Part shown: piece after piece, positions 36,027 through 43,566 of the stretch
How the letters are laid out: each line of letters begins with the position of its first letter
Numbering within the stretch: position 1 is the stretch's first letter
DNA from: Microbaculum marinum
Lineage (GTDB): Bacteria; Pseudomonadota; Alphaproteobacteria; Rhizobiales; Tepidamorphaceae
Direction: 5' to 3' (one strand)
Assembly (NCBI RefSeq): GCF_042646165.1
Contig: NZ_JBHRTC010000006.1
DNA: 64,000 nt
Position numbers and translations under genes: made by a program
The notes under the pieces: model-generated
The model's input: only the letters and a program-made list of their open reading frames with translations
What the model was told of the DNA's origin: nothing
The model's database searches: none

Positions 36027-36647
36027 TCAGGCGCGGCCCGCGTCCGGCGAGAAATGGCCGGGGTCGATCCCGAGCTTGCGCAGCGCCAGGTCGTATTTGG
36101 AATCCAGATCCACCCCGAAGATCAGGTCCGCATCGGCGCCGCAATGCAGCCAGCCGTTCGCCTGGATCTCGCTCTCCAGCTGACCCGGCGCCCAGCCGGA
36201 GTAGCCGAGCGCCAGCAGCGCGCTTTGCGGCCCGTCGCCCTTGGCGATCGCCTTGAGGATGTCCAGTGTCGCCGTCAGGCAGATGCCCTCGTCGATCGGC
36301 AGGGTCGAGTTCTCGACGAACCAGTCGGCGGAATGCAGCACGAAGCCGCGGCCGGTCTCCACCGGCCCGCCGACATGGACCCGCATCCGGCCGACATCGG
36401 CGGGCAGGCGGATCTCGTCGCCCTCGCCGATGACGTCGAGTTGGCGCAGCAGGTCGGTGAAGCGGATGTTCTCGGCGGGCTGGTTGAGGATGATCCCCAT
36501 GGCGCCGTCGTCGGAATGGGCGCACATGTAGATGACGCTCCGCTCGAAGCGCGGATCGCCCATCGTCGGCATGGCGATCAGCACCTGGCCGTCGAGAAAA
36601 CCCCGTCCGCCGCCGCCGCCGAAACCCTGGAACTCCTTGAACGCCAT
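36027..36647 (-). CDS. YqgE/AlgH family protein (DUF179)
   Basis: 206 residues matching the UPF0301/DUF179 family. It has GFLDGQVLIAMPTMGDPRFERSVIYMCAH near the start, GAMGIILNQPA, VHVGGPVETGRGFVLH, and ALGYSGWAPGQLE near the end. The function is not settled; links to alginate control (AlgH) in Pseudomonas are not a safe guide here. The start at the ATG at 36647 fits the family; the frame is open further upstream. It is divergent from the DsbD-alpha-like gene and convergent with the phosphodiesterase. Confidence 0.9.
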   Translation of the reverse strand: MAFKEFQGFGGGGGRGFLDGQVLIAMPTMGDPRFERSVIYMCAHSDDGAMGIILNQPAENIRFTDLLRQLDVIGEGDEIRLPADVGRMRVHVGGPVETGRGFVLHSADWFVENSTLPIDEGICLTATLDILKAIAKGDGPQSALLALGYSGWAPGQLESEIQANGWLHCGADADLIFGVDLDSKYDLALRKLGIDPGHFSPDAGRA

Positions 36648-36751
36648 GACGGCAATGGTAGCGCTCCCGGCGGAATTTGGAAGTGCCGCGGCGAGCCGGA
36701 GGTCACACAGGCTTGAAGGGCCTTGATGTCGCCGCGTCACCGGATTAGGCC

Positions 36752-37615
36752 ATGATCAGGCGGTCCGAGCCGCCAGCCCATACCGGAGTGCCGCGCCCCG
36801 TGTTGCGAATTCCTGCCCTTGCCGCCGCCATCGCTGCGCTGTCGATCCTTGCCGCCGCGCCCGCACCGGCCGCCGCGCAGGCCTGGCAGGATCCCGCACG
36901 GGTGCGGCTGATCGACGGCGGCGTGCTGGCCGACGGTCCCGACCGGCTGGCGGGCCTGGAGATCCTGCTCGATCCGGGCTGGAAGACCTACTGGCGCGAT
37001 CCCGGCGACTCCGGCATCCCGCCGCAGCTGGACTTCTCCGGGTCGCGGAACCTCGCCGCCGTCGAAATCGAATGGCCGGCCCCGGAGCTGCACTGGGACG
37101 GCTATGCCTGGATCGTCGGCTATACCGAGGCGGTGGTGTTTCCGCTGGTCGTCACGCCGCAGGACCCGGACGTGCCCGTCGACCTCGACGTCAGGCTCGC
37201 CTACGGCGTCTGCAAGGACATCTGCGTCCCGGCGGAAGCCGAGGCGGAACGGCTGCTCGACGGCCGCTCGGCGCGGCCGGCCGGCATCGAGTTCTACCGG
37301 GCCCGCGTGCCCGTGGCCGTCGACGGTCCGGACGGGCGCGGCGGCGTCGTCTCGGCGACGGTCGATCGCAGCGGCGAGGTGCCGGTGCTCGAATTGCGGC
37401 TGAAGCTGCCCGGCGAACCGGATGACGCCTATGCGGTGGTCGAGGCCCCCGAGGGATGGTACCTGCCGGTCCCGGAACGGTCCGACGCCGAGCCCGGCCT
37501 GTTCCTGGTGCCGCTCGACGGCGCGCCGGACGCAGCGGCGATCCGGGGCGCCGAACTGCGCGTCACGGGCGTGTCGCCCACCTTTTCGTTTGAGCAGCGG
37601 GTCGCCCTCGATTAG
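36752..37615 (+). CDS. Secreted DsbD-alpha-like protein without membrane domain
   Basis: 287 residues with a signal peptide (cleavage after PAAAQ). The body matches the N-terminal periplasmic domain of DsbD-type disulfide reductases: WKTYWRDPGDSGIPPQL, the GYTEAVVFPLVV strand and YGVCKDICVPAEA with the Cys pair. No transmembrane cysteine-relay domain or thioredoxin domain follows; the protein ends after about 130 more residues. It may act as a thiol carrier to an outer protein, but the partner is not in this window. The peroxiredoxin gene follows 78 bases downstream. Confidence 0.85.
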   Translation: MIRRSEPPAHTGVPRPVLRIPALAAAIAALSILAAAPAPAAAQAWQDPARVRLIDGGVLADGPDRLAGLEILLDPGWKTYWRDPGDSGIPPQLDFSGSRNLAAVEIEWPAPELHWDGYAWIVGYTEAVVFPLVVTPQDPDVPVDLDVRLAYGVCKDICVPAEAEAERLLDGRSARPAGIEFYRARVPVAVDGPDGRGGVVSATVDRSGEVPVLELRLKLPGEPDDAYAVVEAPEGWYLPVPERSDAEPGLFLVPLDGAPDAAAIRGAELRVTGVSPTFSFEQRVALD

Positions 37616-37693
37616 GTCATGTCGGGTACCATGCCGGGATCGGCCGGCGGCGGACGTCCGCCGGTGCCCGGGGTTTTCGAAGAGGAGAGGGAA

Positions 37694-38176
37694 ATGATCA
37701 AGGTTGGGGACAAGCTGCCGGATGCCACCTTCATGGTAATGGGCGAATCCGGTCCCGCGCAGAAATCCACCGGCGACGTGTTTTCCGGCCGCAAGGTCGT
37801 GCTGTTTGCGGTGCCCGGCGCCTTCACGCCGACCTGCAACAACCTTCACCTGCCCGGCTTCCTGGCCAATGCCGACAAGTTCAAGGCCAAGGGCGTCGAC
37901 GCGATCGCCTGCGTCTCCACCAACGACGTCTTCGTCCTCGACGCCTGGTCGAAATCGACCGGGGCCGAGGGCACGATCGAGTTCCTGGCCGACGGCAATG
38001 CCGATTTCGCCAGGGCGACCGGCCTGTCCTTCGACGGCTCCCCGCGCGGCATGGGCACCCGCTCGCGGCGCTACGCGATGCTGGTCGACGACGGCGTCGT
38101 CAAGGTGCTCAACGTCGAGGAGACCGGCGCCACCGCCGAGGCCTCCAGCGCCGACGCACTGCTCGCGCAGATCTGA
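37694..38176 (+). CDS. Peroxiredoxin, Prx5/AhpE-like
   Basis: 160 residues of the thioredoxin fold. The active site is PGAFTPTC with the peroxidatic Cys48, and the conserved arginine is in the later GTRSRRYAML. There is no resolving Cys in the usual 2-Cys position. Enzymes of this glutathione/glutaredoxin-dependent type remove hydrogen and organic peroxides. The ATG at 37694 has a GAGGAGAGGG ribosome binding site. Confidence 0.92.
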   Translation: MIKVGDKLPDATFMVMGESGPAQKSTGDVFSGRKVVLFAVPGAFTPTCNNLHLPGFLANADKFKAKGVDAIACVSTNDVFVLDAWSKSTGAEGTIEFLADGNADFARATGLSFDGSPRGMGTRSRRYAMLVDDGVVKVLNVEETGATAEASSADALLAQI

Positions 38177-38605
38177 GCCGGCCGACGGTCTGCCCCGACG
38201 GTCTGCCACGGTCTGCCCCGACGGTCTGCCCCGGCGGCTGGGCCCGGCGGCCGGTGTCGATTTAGGCAGGATTCCGCCAAACGGGCAGCGCCAGTCCGGC
38301 CGGTCCTTTCGGAGGCCGCCGCACCGGCGCCGGCATGCGGCGGCCCCGGCATCNNNNNNNNNNNNNNNNNNNGCTCCGCTCGCTGGCGCTCGCTGCGCGC
38401 CCCACCCCCGACCCCTCCCCACGAGGGGGAGGGGAGGCGCTGTGGCACGGCCTTCTTCTGCCTTCACCGTCATGGCAAAGGGGCACCGCTGCACAAGGAG
38501 GAGACGAAGCCTTTCCGGTGCGGCCCTCTTCTCCCTCCCCCCTCGTGGGGGAGGGTCGGGGAGGGGGCGCGCGCCGGAGGCGCGCGTTCTGCGGCAGCGG
38601 CCGGT
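38177..38605. other. Repeat-filled intergenic region with assembly gap
   Basis: After the peroxiredoxin stop come three short CGGTCTGCC(AC/CC) repeats (about 38187-38232), then unique GC-rich sequence, the 19-base N gap and the first copy of the 240-bp element. No gene is supported here. Confidence 0.7.
38354..38372. other. Assembly gap (19 N)
   Basis: Nineteen unresolved bases immediately before the first 240-bp element copy. The gap lies where repeated sequence would confuse assembly, so the true distance and content are unknown. Confidence 0.99.
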
Positions 38606-38613
38606 TCAGCCGT
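38373..38613 (+). repeat. 240-bp element with inverted ends, copy 1
   Basis: It begins GCTCCGCTCG and runs through a left palindromic block (CCCCACGAGGGGGAGGGG) and about 90 bases of unique sequence to a right block (CCTCGTGGGGGAGGGTCGGGG). The two ends are roughly reverse complements of each other over about 40 bases, so the element is MITE-like. It matches copy 2 with only about a dozen differences. Its last bases include the stop codon of the DUF559 gene. Confidence 0.85.
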
Positions 38614-39019
38614 CGCGGTCGGGCACGATCATCCGCCGCTGCTCTTCGATGGCGGCCTCGATCACCTGGCAGCAGCCGTCGGTGTTCGACAGGACGTCGC
38701 TGTTCCATAGCCGCACGACACGAAACCCCTGCGCGGCGAGCCAGGCGTCGCGCGCCCGGTCGCGGGCGTTGTCGGCATGCTGTCCGCCATCGATCTCGAT
38801 GACGAGCTTCAGCGACAGGATGGCGAAGTCGGCAATGAACGGGCCGATCGGCGCCTGCCGCCGCAGAGGCACGCCGCGGCGCCGCACGGGATCGAGCGCG
38901 CGCCACAGCGCCCGCTCGGCGTCCGTCGGCTCGCGCCGCAGAGCGCGGGCGCGGCGGCGGGTCCTGTGGGTGACGCGGCTGATCGGCACGGGCGGCTCCG
39001 CGGGTCGAGGGAGGATCAT
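38606..39019 (-). CDS. DUF559 endonuclease-like protein
   Basis: 137 residues. The N-terminus is Arg-rich (HRTRRRARALRREPTDAER). The DUF559 core shows a PD-(D/E)XK-like pattern: FIADFAILSLKLVIEIDGGQHAD with the Asp, Glu-x-Asp and Gln-His positions, then WLAAQGFRVVRLWNSDVL. It is related in fold to the Vsr very-short-patch nuclease. The function is not proved. The gene lies exactly between two near-identical 240-bp element copies and its stop lies inside copy 1. A longer open frame continues upstream through the repeats but the ATG at 39019 starts the family match. Confidence 0.85.
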   Translation of the reverse strand: MILPRPAEPPVPISRVTHRTRRRARALRREPTDAERALWRALDPVRRRGVPLRRQAPIGPFIADFAILSLKLVIEIDGGQHADNARDRARDAWLAAQGFRVVRLWNSDVLSNTDGCCQVIEAAIEEQRRMIVPDRDG

Positions 39020-39043
39020 AGCGCGGATGCGGCCCGGCCCCAC

Positions 39044-39284
39044 GCTCCGCTCGCTGACGCTCGCTGCGCGCCCCACCCCCGACCCCTCCCCACGAGGGGG
39101 AGGGGAGGCACTGTGGCACGGCCTTCTTCTGCCTTCACCGTCATGGCGAAGGGGCGCCGCTGCACAAGGGGGAGACAAAGCTTTTCCGGTGCGGCCCTCT
39201 CCTCCCTCCCCCCTCGTGGGGGAGGGTCGGGGAGGGGGCGCGCGCCGGAGGTGCGCGTTCTGCGGCAGCGGGGTGTTCAGCCGT
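39044..39284 (+). repeat. 240-bp element with inverted ends, copy 2
   Basis: Same orientation and length as copy 1, about 95 percent identical by eye. The differences are scattered single bases (for example GCTGACG against GCTGGCG near the start). Together with copy 1 it flanks the DUF559 gene as a direct repeat. Confidence 0.85.
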
Positions 39285-39399
39285 TGGCCCGATTCTGCGG
39301 AGTTGCTCTTCGAATGCGGCATTCGGCGGTACGATGATGCCCACGTGCTGGGCCTTGGTGAAGGACGCCGTCGCTCGAGCAACAGCGCGCCCGCCGCAC

Positions 39400-39650
39400 G
39401 CTCCGCTCGCCACAGGCTCGCTGCGCGCCCCACCCTCGACCCCTCCCCACGAGGGGGAGGGGAGGCGCTGTGGCACGATTCGCGGTTCCTGCTGCCTCGT
39501 GTGGGACTCCCATCGGCTTGCGCGGTACTCGGTTCGGACGCAATTCGCAGCGCAAGTGGGGAAGAGGGAGGCTCTGCGACACGGCCTCCATCTCCCTCCC
39601 CCCCCGGTGGGGGAGGGTCGGGGAGGGGGCTCGCGCTGCAGGCGCGCGGT
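39400..39650 (+). repeat. 240-bp element, diverged copy 3
   Basis: The left end (GCTCCGCTCGC, CCTCCCCACGAGGGGGAGG) and the right end (CCCGGTGGGGGAGGGTCGGGG) match copies 1 and 2. The interior (about 39478-39590) is unrelated. It therefore shares the inverted ends but not the cargo, as expected of a MITE-like family. It ends about 58 bases past the rnhA stop. Confidence 0.75.
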
Positions 39651-39707
39651 CGGCCGGCGCCATGCCTCCCCGGCAGCGCGGCGGCCGGTCGGAGGCGCCG
39701 CGGGGGG

Positions 39708-40193
39708 TCAGCCTTTCGGACGGGGTGCCGACAGGGGGGGGCGGCGGGACGGCTTGAAGGGTGCCATGCCCTGGCGGGCGAGCGCGTCGGCGCGTTCGTT
39801 GCCGGGGTCTCCGGCGTGGCCCCTGACCCAGTGCCAGACGATGTCGTGCCGGCCGATGACACCCTCGAGTTCCTGCCAGAGCTCGACGTTCTTGACCGGC
39901 TTCCTGTCGGCGGTGCGCCAGCCGCGGGCCTTCCAGCTCTTCAGCCAGGTCATGATGCCGTTGCGCAGGTAGGCGGAATCGGTGTGGAGGTCGACGGCGG
40001 TGGGGCGTTTCAGCGCCTCCAGGGCGCGGATCGCCGCCAGCAGCTCCATGCGGTTGTTGGTGGTCAGCGCCTCGCCGCCACACAGTTCCTTCTCGTGATC
40101 GCCCCATACCAGCAGGGCGCCCCAGCCGCCCGGGCCGGGATTGCCGGAGCAGGCGCCGTCGGTCCAGATCTGCACGCGCGCGGTCTCGGCCAT
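39708..40193 (-). CDS. rnhA: Ribonuclease HI
   Basis: 161 residues. The acidic active site can be traced: D12 in IWTDGACSGNPGPGG, Glu in TTNNRMELLAAI, Asp in LHTDSAYLRNGI and Asp in GNERADALAR. The KARGWRTADRKPVKN handle region is present. It removes RNA from RNA-DNA hybrids. Its ATG overlaps the last base of the upstream thrB stop (TGATG), so the two are translationally coupled. The C-terminus is a proline- and arginine-rich tail. Confidence 0.96.
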   Translation of the reverse strand: MAETARVQIWTDGACSGNPGPGGWGALLVWGDHEKELCGGEALTTNNRMELLAAIRALEALKRPTAVDLHTDSAYLRNGIMTWLKSWKARGWRTADRKPVKNVELWQELEGVIGRHDIVWHWVRGHAGDPGNERADALARQGMAPFKPSRRPPLSAPRPKG

Positions 40194-41155
40194 CAGTCGA
40201 GACCGTATTCGCCGGCCGAGCCGACGGAGCGGTGGAACCTGATCCGCCTGGCGTATTCGAGCGGATCCTTGGGACGCACGAAGGCGCCAGGCGGGTGGTT
40301 CAGCCAGTCGTAGAGGCGGGTCACGAAGAACCGCATGGCGGCGCCGCGGGCGAGCAGCGGCAGGGCTGCGGCTTCGGCCGTCGTCAGCGGCCGCCGGTCG
40401 GCGTAGGCGGTGAGCATGGCCCGCGCCTTGGTCACGTTGAACGACAGGTCAGGTTCGAAGCACCATGCGTTGAGGCACACGGCGATGTCGTAGGCAAGCG
40501 CGTCCCGGCAGGCGAAGTAGAAGTCGATCAGGCCCGACAGCCGGCTGTTCAGGAAGAACACGTTGTCGGGAAACAGGTCGGCGTGGATGACGCCGAGCGG
40601 CAGATCCTGCGGCCAGTTGGCCTCCAGGTAGGTCAGCTCGGCCTCCATCTCCGCGGCGAGGCCCGCCTGCAGGGTGTCGGCCCGGTCGGCGACGGCCGCG
40701 AAGATCGGCCGCCAGTCCTCGACGGACAGGGCGTTGGTGCGTTCGCCGGGATAGTCGAGCGCGGCCTTGTGCATCGCCGCCAGCGTGGTGCCGAGCGAGC
40801 GGCAGTGGCCGACGGCGGGCCTGCGCACCCAGACGCCCTCCAGGAACGTCATCAGCGCCGCCGGACGACCGCACAGCGTGCCGAGGCTGCGACCCTGCCT
40901 GTCGTGCATCGGCAGCGGGCAGGTGACGCCCTTGCCGGAGAGATGCTCCATCAGGCCGAGGAAGAACGGCAGGTCCTTCGGGTCGACCCGCTTCTCGTAG
41001 AGCGTCAGGATGAAGCTGCCCCGGTCGGTGTGGACGATGTAGTTGGTGTTCTCGACGCCCTCGGCGATGCCCTTGAAGGAGAGCAGCCGGCCGGCGTCGT
41101 ATTCGGCGAGGAATCGGGTGAGATCCTCGTCGGGCACTTCCGTGTAGACGGCCAT
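40193..41155 (-). CDS. thrB: Homoserine kinase (ThrB type II, APH fold)
   Basis: 320 residues in the aminoglycoside phosphotransferase fold used by alpha- and gammaproteobacterial ThrB, not the GHMP type. It begins MAVYTEVPDEDLTRFLAEYD, has the ATP-side GIAEGVENTNY and FILTLYEKR, the catalytic VIHADLFPDNVFF loop with Asp, and LIDFYFACRDALAYDIAVCLN with the metal-binding Asp. It phosphorylates homoserine; thrC uses the product. Downstream of ispH and overlapping rnhA. Confidence 0.94.
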   Translation of the reverse strand: MAVYTEVPDEDLTRFLAEYDAGRLLSFKGIAEGVENTNYIVHTDRGSFILTLYEKRVDPKDLPFFLGLMEHLSGKGVTCPLPMHDRQGRSLGTLCGRPAALMTFLEGVWVRRPAVGHCRSLGTTLAAMHKAALDYPGERTNALSVEDWRPIFAAVADRADTLQAGLAAEMEAELTYLEANWPQDLPLGVIHADLFPDNVFFLNSRLSGLIDFYFACRDALAYDIAVCLNAWCFEPDLSFNVTKARAMLTAYADRRPLTTAEAAALPLLARGAAMRFFVTRLYDWLNHPPGAFVRPKDPLEYARRIRFHRSVGSAGEYGLD

Positions 41156-41168
41156 ATGCCGGAAAATC

Positions 41169-42134
41169 CTATTCGGCCGCTTCGCGGAGGGCCCGCGGCA
41201 GATTGAAGGTGATGGTCTCGTCGGCGGTCGACACGACCTCGACGTCGATCGCGTAGCGTTCGGCGAAGGCCTCGATGACCTCCTCCACCAGAACCTCGGG
41301 CGCCGAGGCGCCGGCGGTGATGGCCAGCGATCCGATATGCCCGAACACGGACCAGTCGATATCGGCGGCGCGCTGCAGCAGCACGGCTCGCGGGCAGCCG
41401 GCGCGTTCGGCGACCTCGACGAGGCGCTGCGAGTTCGAGCTGTTCGGCGCGCCCACCACGATCGTCGCCTCGGCACGCGGCGCCACCACCTTCACCGCTT
41501 CCTGCCGGTTGGTGGTGGCGTAGCAGATGTCCTCCTTGTGCGGCCCGACGATGGCGGGGAAGCGGGCGCGCAGCTCCGCGACGATGGCGGCGGTGTCATC
41601 GACCGACAGGGTCGTCTGGGTGATGTAGGCAAGCTCGCCCGGGCGCTTCGGCGAAAACGTCCGGGCGTCCTCGACCGTCTCGATCAGGACGACCGCGTCC
41701 TCGGGCAGCTGGCCCATGGTGCCGATCACCTCGGGATGGCCGGCATGGCCGATCAGCACGATGTCGCGGCCCTTCCTGTGATGAATGACGGCTTCCCGGT
41801 GCACCTTGGTGACGAGCGGGCAGGTCGCGTCGATCTGGAACATGTTGCGCGCCGCCGCCGCCTCCGGGACCGACTTGGCCACTCCGTGCGCGGAAAACAC
41901 GACGGGCGCGTCGGTCTCCGGGATTTCGGCGAGCTCGTCGACGAAGATCGCCCCCTTCGCCTTCAGGCTGTCGACGACGTAGCGGTTGTGGACGATCTCG
42001 TGGCGCACGTAGACCGGCGCGCCGAACCGCTTGAGGGCGAGATCGACGATCTGGATGGCCCGGTCGACGCCGGCGCAGAAGCCGCGCGGCGAGCAGAGCA
42101 GGATCTTCAGCGGAGGCTTCGTGGCTGCGGTCAT
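41169..42134 (-). CDS. ispH: 4-hydroxy-3-methylbut-2-enyl diphosphate reductase
   Basis: 321 residues. The three iron-sulfur cysteines are visible in PRGFCAGVDRA, DATCPLVTKVH and KEDICYATTNRQ. The substrate-binding histidines are in YVRHEIVHNRYV and LIGHAGHPE, and the Ser/Asn block is GAPNSSNSQRL. It catalyses the last step of the non-mevalonate isoprenoid pathway, giving IPP and DMAPP. It lies 13 bases upstream of thrB in a probable three-gene operon ispH-thrB-rnhA. Confidence 0.96.
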   Translation of the reverse strand: MTAATKPPLKILLCSPRGFCAGVDRAIQIVDLALKRFGAPVYVRHEIVHNRYVVDSLKAKGAIFVDELAEIPETDAPVVFSAHGVAKSVPEAAAARNMFQIDATCPLVTKVHREAVIHHRKGRDIVLIGHAGHPEVIGTMGQLPEDAVVLIETVEDARTFSPKRPGELAYITQTTLSVDDTAAIVAELRARFPAIVGPHKEDICYATTNRQEAVKVVAPRAEATIVVGAPNSSNSQRLVEVAERAGCPRAVLLQRAADIDWSVFGHIGSLAITAGASAPEVLVEEVIEAFAERYAIDVEVVSTADETITFNLPRALREAAE

Positions 42135-42317
42135 GGCCGGAATGCGGGGAAGTGTCCCTCGGTTCGCCCGGTGTCCCTGAGTCCAACGTTTCGGGGAATC
42201 CGGACAGGCAGGGCCTGTATCCGGTCCGGCCCCGTTCCTGTCAAGGTGAGGTGGTCCCTGGACCCCGCCGCGTCAACCCGCCAGGTCGTCGCGGCCGGGT
42301 GCCGGGAAGCGAGGTCT

Positions 42318-42346
42318 TGGGAAATCGGTTCGCCTGCTGATATAAG
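42318..42346 (+). promoter_or_regulatory. Predicted sigma-70-type promoter upstream of structured leader
   Basis: A TTGGGA box at about 42317-42322, eighteen bases of spacer and TATAAG at 42341-42346. It points right, toward the structured segment and the lipoprotein gene. It is the most AT-rich spot in the gap. Confidence 0.45.
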
Positions 42347-42353
42347 GGCGCCC

Positions 42354-42544
42354 GCGCCGGCCGTCGGCCGGCGCAGGCAACCAGACCAAGGGGTCATGGT
42401 CCGACATTCGCATGCCGCCGAAGCGGCATGCAGAGCAGATGCCGGGATCCCAGCGGATCGCCGGCACCGATCGAATCCGAAGGAGTTTCGGAATTCGATG
42501 TCCGGCAGAGCACCTGCTCCATGTGGGGCTCGGACGTCGAATTC
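42354..42544 (+). ncRNA. Strongly structured leader or small RNA candidate
   Basis: About 190 bases that can fold into several hairpins. Hairpin 1 is 42354-42374 (nine-base arms GCGCCGGCC/GGCCGGCGC, loop GTC). Hairpin 2 is 42410-42431 (nine-base arms GCATGCCGC/GCGGCATGC, loop CGAA). Hairpin 3 is 42470-42499 (twelve pairs with one bulge, loop GGAGT). Hairpin 4 is 42491-42504 with 42531-42544 (13 of 14 pairs). Hairpins 3 and 4 share bases 42491-42499 and exclude each other, as in a switch. I do not recognise it as SRP RNA, tmRNA, 6S RNA or a known riboswitch. The lipoprotein gene begins 48 bases later. Confidence 0.45.
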
Positions 42545-42591
42545 GCTCCGCCAGGCGGCGTCGAGGGGGCGCAGACAAGGGTATGTGCAGC

Positions 42592-43224
42592 ATGCGGTCG
42601 TTCCGCGACGTTTCCGGCCGGGTTCCGGCCTTCAAGGGTGCAGTCCTCCTCGTTCTCGGTCTGACGGCGGCCGGCTGCGACACGCAGGCCAGCCGCGATG
42701 CCAGCGATTCGACGGTCGGTCTGTTCCGGCTGATGGTCGGTTCGGGCGAGGATCCCAACGCGCTCAAGGTCGATCCCGACGCGCCGCCGCCGGCAGTGGC
42801 GGCGAAATGCCCGCCGGTGGTCATCCGGGAAGGGACCGAGACCTTCCGCGCCTACGAGCGCGGCTTCGAGGGCGATCCGGCCCACGTCATCTACCAGGGC
42901 GGCATCACCAAGGTCGCCCGCGAGTGCGATTTCGACGGCAAGAACCTGAAGATGAGCTTCGGCGTCGCCGGCCGCGTCATCACCGGCCCGAAATGGAACA
43001 ACGGCCCGATCAACCTGCCGATCCGCGCCGCCTTCGTGCGGACCGGCGGCGAGGCCGTCTGGTCGCAGCTCTACGAGTCCCAGCCCGTCATCGCGCCGGG
43101 CGAGACCGTCGTGCAGTTCGTCGAGGTGGAGCAGAACATGGCCCACACGATCCCCGACAACGACCACGTCAACAACTACGTGGTCTACGTCGGATTCGAC
43201 GAGATCGGCAACGGCAGGAGGTGA
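42592..43224 (+). CDS. Predicted lipoprotein of unknown function
   Basis: About 210 residues. A hydrophobic N-terminal run ends in TAAGC, a plausible lipobox, so the mature protein would start with a lipidated Cys. After a short linker with a DPDAPPPAVAAKCPP stretch comes a beta-rich domain (TETFRAYERG, YQGGITKVARECDFDGKNLKMSFGVAGRV, LPIRAAFVRTGG). It resembles small alphaproteobacterial outer-membrane lipoproteins, but no family name is certain. The ATG at 42592 has AAGGG ten bases upstream; the ATG at 42583 is too close to it. Confidence 0.7.
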   Translation: MRSFRDVSGRVPAFKGAVLLVLGLTAAGCDTQASRDASDSTVGLFRLMVGSGEDPNALKVDPDAPPPAVAAKCPPVVIREGTETFRAYERGFEGDPAHVIYQGGITKVARECDFDGKNLKMSFGVAGRVITGPKWNNGPINLPIRAAFVRTGGEAVWSQLYESQPVIAPGETVVQFVEVEQNMAHTIPDNDHVNNYVVYVGFDEIGNGRR

Positions 43225-43321
43225 GGGAGGCGGTGTTGTCTCGCCGCGTCGCGACTGGCATCGCCGGCGGACGCGGTTGACAGCGGTCCGCCGGTCTCTA
43301 AGATCACGGCACATTCGTCGA

Positions 43322-43514
43322 ACCCTGCGGGAGAGTCCGACTTCCAAAGTCGGCGCCGAAGGAGCAACCGGCCCCGGAAACTCTCAGGCACAAGGGACCG
43401 CAGGAGGATGAAACTCTGGAAAGCAGCCACCGGCGCACCGCGCTGAGGGCTCACCGACGGGGTAAGTCGCGAGCGTTTCGCGATCAAATCTCTCAGGTCC
43501 TGTGACAGAGGGGG
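43322..43514 (+). promoter_or_regulatory. Tandem glycine riboswitch
   Basis: Two consecutive gcvT-type aptamers. The first (about 43322-43403) has GCGGGAGAG, the CGCCGAAGGAGCAA core, GGAAACTCTCAGGC and closing GACCGCAG. The second (about 43404-43514) has AACTCTGGAAAGCAG, CACCGACGGGGTAAG and AAATCTCTCAGGTCC. The linker is short, as in cooperative double aptamers. It ends about 50 bases before gcvT, so glycine should control the whole gcv operon. No strong terminator hairpin is evident after aptamer two, so control may be at translation. Confidence 0.93.
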
Positions 43515-43566
43515 CGCGAGCGGAGCCGCAACGGTTCCGAAGTCACGTCTTTGCGCAGGACCCGTC

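Larger units (their letters stand above)
39020..39707. other. Repeat-filled intergenic region
   Basis: 688 bases between the DUF559 gene and rnhA. It holds element copy 2 and copy 3, separated by about 115 bases (39285-39399) of unassigned sequence. In minus-strand frame that spacer can read HVGIIVPPNAAFEEQLRR, which may be a gene remnant, but I could not assign it. No intact gene is supported. Confidence 0.65.

Noticed and set aside
39285..39399. Small gene between element copies 2 and 3
   Set aside because: A short readable stretch (HVGIIVPPNAAFEEQLRR) exists on the minus strand, but it has no start, no binding site and no family I recognise. It may be a remnant.
42340..42550. tRNA, SRP RNA, tmRNA or 6S RNA
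   Set aside because: The hairpins do not fit a cloverleaf, the SRP GGAAGGAAGCAG core is missing, and no tmRNA tag or CCA-ended T arm is visible. It is therefore kept only as an unassigned structured RNA.
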